DNA of 64,000 nucleotides. Origin: Tritrichomonas foetus. Taxonomy: Eukaryota > Parabasalia > Tritrichomonadida > Tritrichomonadidae. The notes below the pieces were generated by a model. The model was not told the origin of the DNA. It searched no databases and worked only from the letters and a program-made list of their open reading frames with translations. Of this stretch, positions 33,713 through 44,139 are shown piece by piece; position 1 is the stretch's first letter; every line of letters begins with the position of its first letter. The translations under genes were made by a program, and so were the position numbers. Location: NCBI GenBank assembly GCA_001839685.1, contig MLAK01000982.1, forward strand, positions 99,520 through 163,519. Reading direction: 5' to 3'.

Positions 33713-35851
33713 GGTGAAAATTCTATATTTATCAATTCTGTAGAATTATTGAATAAGAATTATTCAAAATCAATTCAAACAAAAAAAAGCGCGATTTTTG
33801 AGAGCTATTCTTTTGAAAATCGTAGAGAAAATTCAATAATTGATTCGAACTAATTTCTCTCAAAATAATTAGAAAAGTTGTGTGCTATTAAAAAGTTTGG
33901 TGATCGAATTCAAATTTGTGATCCCGTAAAATTGTCGAAACTTTTCTTTATCAGAGAGTTTTTATAATTTTGAATGTGTAACATTTTATCGGATCATTTC
34001 ATCAAGATTCTCAAAATATCGCATTTCCCACTCCTGTTAAATTTCAGTTTTTCGATTCAAATAAAGGTCTCCAATTCATATCTATTTCTTTTTCGCTGAT
34101 CTTTCAAAACTCTGATTTCAAGAACATTCTCTTCCAAGTTTAACAATTTATCATAAATCCAAAAATCCCAACTAACTTCGTGAATTAACATGAAAAGGCC
34201 TACGCAATGCATTATATAGCTTTCGTTATTTTCTCACATAAAAGCTTCTCTAATTGTGCTGAAATGGCGTATTAAATTCTGGATCAAGGATGAAATTGAT
34301 ACAAAGTGATATGAATCAGTGTGTTAATGGAAATAATTATTTGTTACTTTTTCCCTTTGAAAAGAAAGAAAAAAAAAATTGATTCATTCCAAAATAAAAA
34401 GTTCATTTCTCAATTCTATGTCGATAAAATGCCAGGAAATCCAATGCTGGATAAAAATTACAACATTTTTGTTTTGGCCTGGCTTCTTTGAAGAAATGAA
34501 CATGAAGAAAATGATGAAGTTGTGATTATGAAATTTGGATTCAAATTTCTTATTTTGGAAAAACATTTTGTTTTCAGTCTGCACACTTTTTGCAAAGATA
34601 ACCGTTTTTGTGATATTTCCAATGCTTAAATATTCATGGAAACTTGAAATCTGATTTCTAGTCATTCATTCCTTATGAATTACAAGCGTATTTATTGATT
34701 TTCAGACATGATGATGTGTAAAATGAGATTAAACAAATGAATTATACATCTGATGGATGCAGTGTCTTGGTATCGACTTCTTATAATGCTTATTCCAATA
34801 TGTAAAGGCAGAATCAGTCAGTTTGGTATTTGTCCTGCTTTTTCTAGCTTTTAGAAAAAAAAGTGATTTTGCTACAGTTCAATAACATCTTTTGATAGAT
34901 ATTCTATGTGATAGACTCGTTGAAACTTCAACGGATCAAAGAAAATCAACAGGGATAAATATCTGACAATTATATTTTAATTCGTAATTTAGAAGTTTCT
35001 TTAAAGAAATAATGGTTATATGTTGAATATGGAAAAAAAATCTCGATAAATTGAAATTTTTTTGGTGGACCATAAAAAATAATTTTGGTATAACCTGATT
35101 TCATGGGTATATATATACATTAAGTAGTGAATTGTAATATCTTCAGAAGTTTTCTATTATTTAAAAGACTGGTGATTGGACGTAAAAGTAAGGACACATC
35201 TATTATTTTCAACTAAACTTGATTTTCATTTTGATCTAGAAAACAAATAGTTAAATAACAGAAAGTTAATCAAGCTAATGGAGACTCATCTCAAATATTC
35301 GCCTCTTTCAACATTTTGATCAGCAAAATAATTGAAAGATAAATAAAGAATGTTTTCATTCATGTTATACTCTTTTTATACATGTAATTAAGATGTAAAT
35401 ATCAAAAATATGGATCATCACTTTTGATGTTTGATTTTAATTCATTTTATCTTTTCTCTCAAAAATTGATCTTTTCGTTTAAATGCACCTAAAGCTTCGG
35501 ATCTAAAGAAAATTGGTTCAAACAAACAAAAAAAAGAAGAAAATTGGTAGAAAAAAGATTATGCTGTCAAAAAATTGAAAGACTTTTCCTCGACCAACCG
35601 TTTCCAATTTCTGATAAAATTATTTCAGATGTTTTTGAAAGTAATGGTAAAAAAATATCAAACGTTTCCTTCATAATTTTGACTTTTTCTGTATAATAAT
35701 AAACTTTTTAAGAAAGAATCTTTCGAAAGATCCTGGATTTTGTCACAGAATTTTCAAACAGTTGGGTTGAAAATGTTATTCAATATGTCTTTCTGTGATT
35801 GCGAATCCTATATTAAAAAGACAAAAAGAAAATAATTATAAAAATTTATTC

Positions 35852-36436
35852 ATGAATCCAGCAAATTGGCTCACTCTTTCTCGACTTCCAATGCTTTACA
35901 TCACAGTTGCACTTCTATATTATCCGACTCGCTGGGGTGCAACTGTCGCGTTCTTCATCTATGCAATAGCATCATTTACTGATTGGCTCGACGGCTACGT
36001 AGCTCGAAAATATAATTGCAAATCAGACTTTGGTGCCTTTATGGATGCCCTTATGGACAAAATTTTTACGCTTGGCGTTTTCGTTACATTATTAGTACTC
36101 GATATCTTACCCTCGCATTCAATCTTTCCTGTCTTATTCATCATCTCACGCGAATTTACAATCACGGGCCTCAGAACGATCGCCGCTAAAAAGAAAATCG
36201 TCATTCCAGCACAAGGCGAAGGAAAAATCAAGACTGCGCTTCAAATGATATCAACTGGATCACTATTGCTTTGGTTTGCTCTGAAGCGAGACTTTTACTT
36301 CAAGTATACACTCGAAGATATTATGTGGGTTTATTACGTTGGATATGCCATGTTCCTTGCAGCAACTGCCTTGACAGTAATTTCTGGTTTAATTTATCTC
36401 GTTCGATTCCAGAATATATTTATGAGTGACTTGTAA
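35852..36436 (+). CDS. pgsA: bacterial-type CDP-diacylglycerol--glycerol-3-phosphate 3-phosphatidyltransferase (PgsA)
   Basis: 194 residues from the ATG at 35852 (MNPANWLTLSRLP); a longer frame begins at a GTG at 35795, which I reject. The CDP-alcohol phosphatidyltransferase signature is complete: D47-G48-x2-A51-R52-x8-G61-x3-D65-x3-D69. NPANWLTLSR at the start, SREFTITGLR and GKIKTALQM are typical of bacterial PgsA. Several hydrophobic segments make it an integral membrane enzyme. It makes phosphatidylglycerol phosphate from CDP-diacylglycerol, the first step to phosphatidylglycerol and cardiolipin. In this organism a hydrogenosomal or ER location is possible, but no targeting signal is clear. 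The stop overlaps a TAAA signal. Ancient transfer from bacteria or organelle origin is likely. Confidence 0.9.
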   Translation: MNPANWLTLSRLPMLYITVALLYYPTRWGATVAFFIYAIASFTDWLDGYVARKYNCKSDFGAFMDALMDKIFTLGVFVTLLVLDILPSHSIFPVLFIISREFTITGLRTIAAKKKIVIPAQGEGKIKTALQMISTGSLLLWFALKRDFYFKYTLEDIMWVYYVGYAMFLAATALTVISGLIYLVRFQNIFMSDL

Positions 36437-36437
36437 A
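36434..36437 (+). promoter_or_regulatory. TAAA signal overlapping the stop of pgsA
   Basis: The stop codon plus the following A reads TAAA, the parabasalid-type polyadenylation signal. Role inferred by analogy. Confidence 0.45.
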
Positions 36438-37249
36438 TCTATCTAAACTAAGATTATACACTCTTCATACTTTTTTATGATTTACATCACAAATCTTCGA
36501 ATATTTTGTCATATTATCCAGGGGATATCACTAAATGATAGTGAATTAAATACATTCGTGAAATCTGGTTTATTTGTAGCTGCGTGAGGACCGCTGTATT
36601 TCTACATGATGAGAAGTGTTTAAAAATAGCTTATAGCCACAGAAAAAAACGAGTTAATACAAGAATCTAATCTCTACAAGCACTCTAAAATAATGTTTTA
36701 CGAGTTTCAAATGTAATTATCACAAACGCGAATGTCAATAATTTTCGAGGATGAATAAAAATGGCTTCTCGAGTCTAATACGATAGAGTCCATGCTTGAT
36801 ATATGGAATTCAAATTCATTGTTATGTTACTGATTTAATTCAATATTCTTGATTGAAAATATGCTCATGAGAAGAACTTTTCTTGGAACAACGTGCCTCA
36901 ACATTTCAATAAGACACAAAAATAAGAAGAAGCAATAATAAGAAATATTAAAATTGACAAATATAATAAATAAGCGAGAATAATAACAAGTAATATCAAA
37001 TGGAGAAAGGTAGATTTAGTGACATTCAATATCAGAAACTCATATGATAATTTACATGAATTAATATTAGCTTATTTCCTGAAATTATTACTCAAAAAGG
37101 ATAAGTTTACTCTTATATCAAAGATCATAAAATTGCTCACAATATATCCACATTGCTTATTCATTGATGATAGAAGCAGAATCAAAATATAAGTAATAAA
37201 TAATTGAAAAACTTAAGGAAAAATAAGGAAGATGTGTATAATTTTTCTC
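36438..37249. other. intergenic, nothing recognised
   Basis: AT-rich spacer between pgsA and the decayed gene pair; no gene or repeat is seen. Confidence 0.4.
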
Positions 37250-38115
37250 CTATTGAGATCAAGTAATTTTTTAAACTATAATACAACTATACACATATTT
37301 TGTTTCATAATGAATCTCTTTTCTCCGGTAATTTGTTTTTTCACGGAAACTTCAATTGGAATATCCTTCTGGATATACTGCACTCATCATATATTTTGGT
37401 ATAATAATGATCACCATAATCTGATTCACTTTCTGTTGTGTATGTATATATTAATTTTCTTCTTACGTCTGCAAACAAGTTTCCAAGATCATCTCAAACT
37501 CTTGTTCTTATTCGAGAAATGATTGAATTCGTTTTACTTTGGAGTGTAGATTGATAAGTATATGGAAAAAATTGAGAATTAATAGTATGTTGAATTGAAT
37601 TCTGGATTTCACGAACAATTGGTGATTCTAAATCAGATAATGAATAATATTGTCAATAATAACTCGAATCACTCTGCTTTTCATTAATTGCTTGAATCTT
37701 TCGATCGTATTCACAACCTGATAACCAATAAATATTATCATGTTATTTATTGAGATGTGAACTCCAATTTTCATTTGGTTTTGTGTTGGAATGAGATCTT
37801 ACTGCATTTTCTAATGAATTTTTTGTGATAACAAATATTGGTTATTTAGAAATCCAGAGAAAACATTTTTTGTGAAATGTTCTAATGATAATTTAATGAT
37901 TTCTGTTGATTTTGAATTAATTTGATTGGGTGAAATAGAAGATGTTTGATAGATATTATCAATATCTGTTTTCCCTTTTGATAAAGAAGAAGAATAAGAT
38001 GAATCAATAATTATTTATTTGTCGAAATTTTTTGTGAAATCACTGATTCGGTCAGAATTGGTGATATAAGTGGATTAGAAATATTATTAACAATTTTCTT
38101 GGGAATTAAGAACAT
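37250..38115 (-). pseudogene. decayed gene, minus copy of a head-to-head pair
   Basis: Reading the minus strand gives long protein-like stretches broken by several stops and at least one frame change. It opens with a possible ATG at 38115 (MFLIPKKIVNNI), continues in another frame as KSTEIIKLSLEHFTKNVFSG, then shifts to a frame with SDLESPIVREIQNS and later ADVRRKLIYTYTTESES. The residue make-up (Ser, Asn, Gln, Ile, Lys) fits genes of this genome rather than random AT-rich DNA. The family is not recognised. The plus-strand ORF at 37232-37522 is its antisense shadow. The STxxI...FxKxxFSG pattern is shared with the plus-strand pseudogene that starts 118 bases away. Confidence 0.6.
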
Positions 38116-38233
38116 GAGTAACAATTTTAATTTGTGTACACAAGAGTACTCTTGCCTATTTTTTCAAAATATTGAAAAATGATTTGTGCAAATATATTTA
38201 TTGGAATATCAGTGGTCAATATCTTATTTTTAA

Positions 38234-39425
38234 ATGTTAAAGAATGGAAAAACTCAATTTTTTAAAGTTAAGCAAACACAGTTATTATCACAACTGGAGA
38301 CAAATGATCCAAATCCATTAAGTAATACTAAATTGATGCTTTAGGTTAGAGATGTCAATCCATATAACATTTTTGATGGATCAATTAATATCATTGATTG
38401 AGAACATATAAAAACAACAAGTCACTATATATAAAACAGAATGGAAAATAAAGAAATGAATAATGATGGAATTGACTTTACCGCTCTCCTATTTCCCAGA
38501 AGAAGAAATAATGATTCCAAAATTCCAACATACATTTGATTATTTAGCAGAAGATTTAATCAGGAAAATAAAGAAATGAAACACTTCAATATTATATCAG
38601 CTGAGTTAAACAACAAAAACTTTTCTAATATCATCTCTGATTCTATCCAGTAACAATGTCAGTCAACATTTGATCGATTTGTTAAACAGAGTTATGCTAA
38701 TGCCATGACCATTGTGAATAAAGAAATAGATGAACAATTAAATACCATGAGACAAACAACAATTTTAGTAAATTCTGAATTTCAAAATCTCATTTCCGAA
38801 TCAACAACGAGAGCTATCGATATCTTCCAAAAAGGACTTTTCTCGGGGATACAGATCTGTGATGTTGCAATTATAACAATTAACAAAATTAAAACCGAAT
38901 TAGCATCTTATATTAATAATAAAGAGCTCCAATTCTTTGGAGAGATGGCTCCTTCGATTATTTTAGATCCATTTAACAAGGTCAACTCATAATAAAACAT
39001 GACAATTAATCAATAATCAAGTAATGTCAAATCAAAAGACTATTTCATTCGAAATTATGGAAAGAAAGGAGAAATTGATAATAAAATCTTTCACGGAATC
39101 TAAAATACATTTATTCAAGAGGTTAATAAATCTTTAGGTGCTAACAAGTCTCAATACCAAAAGGAGATCAATCAACATTTGCACTATCTGAAAGAAATGA
39201 TACTCAATGACATCTTAAGTATCTATGAAAATACATATTCATCATTATGCACTACTAACTGAGCTGTTTTCGAATATGACGATAAAGATTCGAATTACTT
39301 TAATTTGAAATTGAAATCACTGTTCAAGATCCTTTTGGAAACACTATTGACCATAAATCAAACCATATAGCACGTAAATGCAAGCCTGTAGTTCATAAAA
39401 CAAAAGTAGTATATACTAAAAGGAG
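38234..39425 (+). pseudogene. decayed gene, plus copy of a head-to-head pair
   Basis: A single frame from the ATG at 38234 (MLKNGKTQFFKVKQTQ) can be read for about 1.2 kb with around ten in-frame stops. Protein-like runs include DVNPYNIFDGSINIID, NNDGIDFTALLFPRRRN, the intact 95-codon stretch at 38705-38992 with STTRAIDIFQKGLFSG, and KEINQHLHYLKEMILNDIL. Because the frame is kept, decay has been mainly by substitution. The product is not recognised. It may have been a family member that lost function; no flanking target-site duplication or transposase is visible. Confidence 0.65.
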
Positions 39426-40464
39426 GCGATGTAATATTTCTTAAATTCTTTCTCTAAGTATACTTTTATGAACAACAAAAAATTTCGCCAATTTTTTATT
39501 AAAAAAAAAAATCTAAATTTGATGAACATATCAATAGATTTCTCTAAAACAATGAAGAAAAATTACAAAATATGAGAGTTTTATTTCATTTAACATATTG
39601 ATATCCTTAATTCATAGTGGCCAGTGAATATTTTCCAAATTCAAAAACAACACTTTCACTTTCAAAATAAGTTGTAGAGTAAGAGTTTCTTTGTATTCTC
39701 ATTTCCCCCTTTGCTGTAAAGAGTCTATGAAAATACCAGAATTATATGTGGTAATAAATTTTTTATATTATGCAATTCTTTCCCCATACAATTGGGAATA
39801 TAAAAAGATTCAAAACTGAAGTTTAAACTTCATAAAGGTGTGAAATATTAAGCGTTTTGAATCATTATTTTTATAGGATATCATTGATTAAGATTCATCT
39901 CATTGAAAATACTTTTTTCATCACTCAAAATCAAGCATCATTGTTATATTCAAAAAGTATTCATATTTTGCCATCACAATGGATAGTTGATGGAACAGTA
40001 GTCCTTACCAAAACATCAGAAGTCAATGCTTTATTTTTTGCATATAATAAAAGCTTTTTTCTTCGAATGAAATATTAATTCATCTCCCATAGATTCTGTT
40101 ATATTACACTAATCAATAATCTACATTGCTATGCACATTTCTCCTCTATAAAATTGAAATTTGAATTTTCTATATTCATATTCAAAGGTATTTCGAACAA
40201 CAGACTATTCCCATGTTTCTCTATTGTTATCAAAATTAAGGATCTCATATTTATTTCATCCTTGGAAAATATCAAGATGTATTGAATCTTATCTGTTTCG
40301 TGTTCACTTCACATCACTTTCAAACCGCTATTTCCACAGAATCTTTGAAGTCAATTGCACGTTTAACTTTTCCTCCCCAATTTTTTCGCTCACTTTTTGA
40401 GATAATTAATCGATAAAATAAAAATGAGATAAAAAGTAAAGAAACGATCATTTTTCATCATAAA
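39426..40464. other. intergenic, nothing recognised
   Basis: AT-rich spacer. Two plus-strand frames (39857-40078 and 40161-40400) are Phe/Tyr/Ser-rich and carry no motif; I do not call them genes. Initiator-like ATCATTTT lies 17 bases before the next start codon. Confidence 0.45.
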
Positions 40465-41559
40465 ATGTCTGAGCTTCCAAAAGTTCTCATTCTCGGAGGA
40501 ACAGGTTTTGTTGGCCGTAACCTTGTTAAATACCTTGTCCAGAACAACCTTGTTTCACTTGTCCGTGCTTCCGATAAAAACAAACCAGAAATGTCATGGT
40601 TGAGTCCAAGCGATCAACAAATTTTTGCAAATCCTCCAGTCGAATACGTCATGTCCAATTTATGCAATCCACAATCAGTTGAAAAGGCATTTACACTTCC
40701 AGATGGCAAGGAATTCGATGTTGTCATCAACTTGGCTGCAGTCGGGCCATATGGACAAGAACCCGAATTCTATGATCAAAAGCTTCTTCAACTTGCCAAA
40801 GTTTGTGGTGCCGAAGCCGTCAAACGTAAAATTCCAAAATGGATCGAAGTTTCAACAGCCCAAGTCTACAAAGACGACTCCAAAGCTTCCTCAGAAACCG
40901 CAAAATTGAAGCCGTGGACATCACTCGCCAAGTCAAAACTCGAGGTTGAAAAGGCTTTAGCCGATATGAAACTCCCGCTCATTATTGTCAGACCAGCAAT
41001 CATTTATGGTGAAGGAGATGTTACTGGCCTTATGCCACGTCTCGTTATTGGCTGCGTTTACAAGAAGCTCAACGAAGAGATGAAATTTTTATGGTCAGGA
41101 GATTTACAAATTAATACTGTTCATGTTACAGATGTATGCAAGGCTATTTGGTTCCTTCAAGAGAAAGGCAAAGTTGGTGAAATTTACAATCTTGCAGACT
41201 CAAATAAAACTACTCAAGAAAAAGTGAGCTCAATCATTTCACAAATTTTCGGAATCAAAACTGGTTTTGCAGGAACAGTGGTTAGTAATTTTGCCAAGCT
41301 CAACTTCAAGAAAGTCGTTGATGATGTAAACGAAACACACATGCAACCATGGGGTGAAATTACCGCTGAAGCGAACATCACACGCACACCGCTTTCACCA
41401 TTCCTTGATCCAGAGCTTCTCTTGAAGACTCCACTTTCTGTTGATGGAACTAAAATTACAAAACTTGGATTCAAGTATGATGTGCCAGCACCAACAAAAG
41501 AAAACCTCACACAATCAATCAACTACTGGAGAGAAATCAACGCGTTCCCACCATTTTAA
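40465..41559 (+). CDS. NAD-dependent epimerase/dehydratase-like (extended SDR) protein
   Basis: 364 residues with an N-terminal Rossmann fold: GGTGFVG at 11-17 is the dinucleotide-binding loop. The usual SDR landmarks follow: NLAAVG, VSTAQVY, IIVRPAIIYG and a VHVTDVCKAI segment. The active-site region reads PWTSLAKSK at 150-158, so the usual Tyr of YxxxK is Leu154 while Lys158 is kept. Either the chemistry differs or the protein binds NAD(P) without classic catalysis. The substrate cannot be told; sugar nucleotides or steroids are common in the family. C-ending codons are frequent, suggesting strong expression. The stop is followed at once by TAAA. Confidence 0.88.
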   Translation: MSELPKVLILGGTGFVGRNLVKYLVQNNLVSLVRASDKNKPEMSWLSPSDQQIFANPPVEYVMSNLCNPQSVEKAFTLPDGKEFDVVINLAAVGPYGQEPEFYDQKLLQLAKVCGAEAVKRKIPKWIEVSTAQVYKDDSKASSETAKLKPWTSLAKSKLEVEKALADMKLPLIIVRPAIIYGEGDVTGLMPRLVIGCVYKKLNEEMKFLWSGDLQINTVHVTDVCKAIWFLQEKGKVGEIYNLADSNKTTQEKVSSIISQIFGIKTGFAGTVVSNFAKLNFKKVVDDVNETHMQPWGEITAEANITRTPLSPFLDPELLLKTPLSVDGTKITKLGFKYDVPAPTKENLTQSINYWREINAFPPF

Positions 41560-41922
41560 TAAAGGAAAAAAATATCAAAAATTATTTCTGGCATTTCTTT
41601 CTTTTTGGTGAGTTTGGTTTATTTTATTTTTGCGCGAGGGAAATTTGAAGCTTCAAAATGATGATGCTATGCATTTAGAACCAGAAGCACAGAATTCGTA
41701 AATAGGCCACATTATGTGTATTAGGAGGAAGAGCAAAAGAATTGAAAGAAATATAAAAGAACTCTAAAATAGATTACATATTTCTACATGAATTTTTTCG
41801 ATTTATTATTTATTTCATAGATAACACTGAAGATCACTGAGAAAGCCTGTTTCTTCATTAACGTTTATTTATATGATAGAAACCACGTTCATTTATACAA
41901 CAAACTAGTCACCCATATTTTT
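41560..41922. other. intergenic between convergent genes, nothing recognised
   Basis: AT-rich spacer holding the two 3' ends. Confidence 0.5.
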
Positions 41923-43158
41923 CTAAGATAAAATTATTTCATCACATTCATCAAGCTCATCCCATGTGATTTCATTTGCTAGACTTGGTCTTTTATCGGC
42001 ACCAAACACTTGTGATACATAACAATGTTTGGATAATCCGACAAACACCGAATCAGGATCCACCTTTTGTTGTTTACGAAGTTGTTTATTAATGTTTTCT
42101 TGTCTTGCCCATAACGGAATCATTTTTCCATGAATTTCAAATGGATTGTCATCATGAATTTCATCGTCATCGGATGAAAAGAAATTCAAATGCTCTTCTT
42201 CACTATCAGTTATTTCATAGCTATCAGGAACTCTATCAAACTCGAACAGAGTACCAGGCATTGTTTTCGGTCCAAGTGTCGCGCGCTTTTTCTCATTCAC
42301 CATTTGCTGCCACTGCGCCTGGAAACATGATGCTGATGTTGTCAGTTCGCTGTAGTTGCCAGAAACAGTAAATGGAACATGCTGGCTTGGCATTGTTTGA
42401 CACAGTTTGATCTGTTCTTCATATTCATCATCCTCATTATCAACATTGGCGTTACTACTATAGAAGTCAGAGTCTGAGTTAAATGAGGATTGCGAAGTTG
42501 ACAATAGGCTGTCATTGTCGACGAATTTGATAGACTGACTGCCGGTCAATGTGACATTGAATGCTGGCGATGTGCAGCAACGACTTAGAGGCATCATCAC
42601 TGGGCTCGGCGATGACTTCGCGAGATTATTTGACGACATTTTTTGTGCGGGAAGTTTCGAAGGGATTTTCTTTGATTTTGTTGGTTTGGAAGATTTCAAT
42701 GAAGAAATAGAGAAGGGCGTAATATTTGAAGAAAACTGGCTATCTTGGTTCGTGAAATCCTCCTCTTCATCTTCTTCTGCTTTTTGGAATGGCGAGAGAG
42801 GCGATGGCGGCGGTCGAAGGCGTTTAGCATTTGATGTTGGAATTGGAGGCGGCAATGTTTTGAGTGATTTTTGTTGTGCGGCAGATTTGTAATGATTATT
42901 CCCGGGATTAATTTGTTTTTTGTAGGAATCGAGAACATTCTTATGTTGAATTGTTTGATTGTGATGGATTTCTTCAGTGTCCGTGGGTGACGACGATTCG
43001 TGAACTTTGATATTCTCCCCATTGGATTGATCGTAAACGTTGAGTTGAAACTTCACAGAGTTAAGCCAATCGAAGTGAAGATCCTGATTCGTTTTGTATA
43101 TAAGATATTGCTGTTCGAGAGTTTCTTGCAGGTCGTTAATGGTTTCTTGCACTTGCAT
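41923..43158 (-). CDS. candidate INCENP (inner centromere protein) with C-terminal IN-box
   Basis: 411 residues. The C-terminal segment, about residues 345-411, reads KMIPLWARQENINKQLRKQQ, then VDPDSVFVGLSKHCYVSQVF, then a Lys/Arg and ITWDEL. This matches the order of the INCENP IN-box: IPxWA, a helix with spaced Leu, DPDxIF, a second helix ending in a hydrophobic-F, then the basic Ser/Trp segment. In other eukaryotes the IN-box wraps and activates Aurora kinase in the chromosomal passenger complex. The N-terminus has a helix (NDLQETLEQQYLIYKTNQD) followed by HFDWLNSVKFQL, compatible with the part that binds Survivin/Borealin. The middle is disordered, Pro/Ser-rich with basic patches, as in INCENP. 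The length is short but acceptable. The identification is by motif recognition only. Confidence 0.6.
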   Translation of the reverse strand: MQVQETINDLQETLEQQYLIYKTNQDLHFDWLNSVKFQLNVYDQSNGENIKVHESSSPTDTEEIHHNQTIQHKNVLDSYKKQINPGNNHYKSAAQQKSLKTLPPPIPTSNAKRLRPPPSPLSPFQKAEEDEEEDFTNQDSQFSSNITPFSISSLKSSKPTKSKKIPSKLPAQKMSSNNLAKSSPSPVMMPLSRCCTSPAFNVTLTGSQSIKFVDNDSLLSTSQSSFNSDSDFYSSNANVDNEDDEYEEQIKLCQTMPSQHVPFTVSGNYSELTTSASCFQAQWQQMVNEKKRATLGPKTMPGTLFEFDRVPDSYEITDSEEEHLNFFSSDDDEIHDDNPFEIHGKMIPLWARQENINKQLRKQQKVDPDSVFVGLSKHCYVSQVFGADKRPSLANEITWDELDECDEIILS

Positions 43159-43814
43159 GATTTTTTTACTTCTTAACGTCTTGATTTATGAATATTATTC
43201 TGAAAAAGTTTGTTATCATATAAACAATTCAATTTTATCAAAAAGTTCAATTATTTATACAATTAATTGAATGTCAAATATTTTTATTTGAAAAATTGGC
43301 GGGAAGAAATCTTTTCAAAATCTATGTAAAAATTGTGAAATCATTCAAAATTCAATATATTTCAACCAAAATTGTTTATCAGAGTTAGTCGAACTCAATG
43401 AATCAAGAAGAGGAAGCCACCTGTGGACCTTACCTTAAAACAAATGAATTAACACGAATAATCGGAAATTTGGCAATTTATGAATTCCAATTCACCATAT
43501 TGAACAAAACCATGACCATTTGATTGATTTTTCTTCATTATTCTGAATAAGCCCAGATTTAGTGTTTCATACAATGAATGAAAATGCCAATTCCTCATAT
43601 TTGATTAATTATTATTTCAATGATAATTATTCAGTTTTGAGGAATTTTATCCATCAAAATAGTAAAGCTACTAAGAATATTTTATGATTTTACGCTTTTT
43701 TGAAAGATGCAGCTATATGTTGAATCAAAAAAAGAGAGAATATCAGAAGAAAACATGACTCCTGAGCCAATTTGATTCAAAGTTGGTATCAAACTACCAA
43801 AGTCATTTAGAAAG

Positions 43815-43838
43815 GTTTCATCAGAGCTCTGATGAAAC
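43815..43838. repeat. 24-bp perfect palindrome
   Basis: Half-site GTTTCATCAGAG followed directly by its reverse complement. No loop. Confidence 0.9.
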
Positions 43839-44107
43839 GTAAATCACATTGTTTATCATGTGAATTCCCAATTTTTGGCTTCGATACGCAAAAAATACAC
43901 AATTATACGATACCATATTAACTGACTTCTTCTAGTAGGCCAATTTTTTTCGATCATGAGAGAAAATTTAAAATTTGTTCGGAAAAATTTCCCTTTCATT
44001 AAATTGGAAGCAGAATCAATTGGAAAAGACCAAAAACTTTTCTCCAACATGAAAGACAGCATTCATGTAAAGAAACTTTTCAATTCTGAAAAAAATAATA
44101 TTGAAAT

Positions 44108-44139
44108 AAATTCAGATTGAGAATTCTCAATCTGAATTT
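44108..44139. repeat. 32-bp perfect palindrome
   Basis: Half-site AAATTCAGATTGAGAA followed directly by its reverse complement, 16 bp per arm and no loop. It lies 270 bases right of the 24-bp palindrome and has a different sequence. Confidence 0.92.

Larger units (their letters stand above)
33329..35851. other. 2.5-kb gene-free region between divergent genes
   Basis: Very AT-rich. It should contain the EF-2 promoter at its left end. A palindromic CCAAGGCGACCTTGG lies at 33368-33382, about 40 bases before the EF-2 start, in otherwise AT-rich DNA. A possible structured RNA at 33600-33712 is listed separately. The 93-codon frame on the minus strand at 34384-34665 has no protein-like features. 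I see nothing else. Confidence 0.5.

Noticed and set aside
34384..34665. 93-codon minus-strand frame as a gene
   Set aside because: Lys/Phe/Ile/Asn-rich composition of AT-rich spacer, no motif, no codon bias.
35795..35851. GTG start adding 19 residues to PgsA
   Set aside because: The ATG at 35852 gives an N-terminus (NPANWLTLSR) that matches the family start.
37232..37522. 96-codon plus-strand frame as a gene
   Set aside because: It is antisense to the decayed minus-strand gene, whose protein-like pattern is stronger.
39857..40400. Two small plus-strand frames as genes
   Set aside because: No motif, Phe/Ser/Tyr-rich composition and no conserved-looking stretch; a decayed surface-protein gene was considered but not supported.
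36438..40464. Intact transposon such as Maverick, Mutator or Tc1/mariner
   Set aside because: No transposase, integrase, polymerase or long terminal inverted repeat seen.
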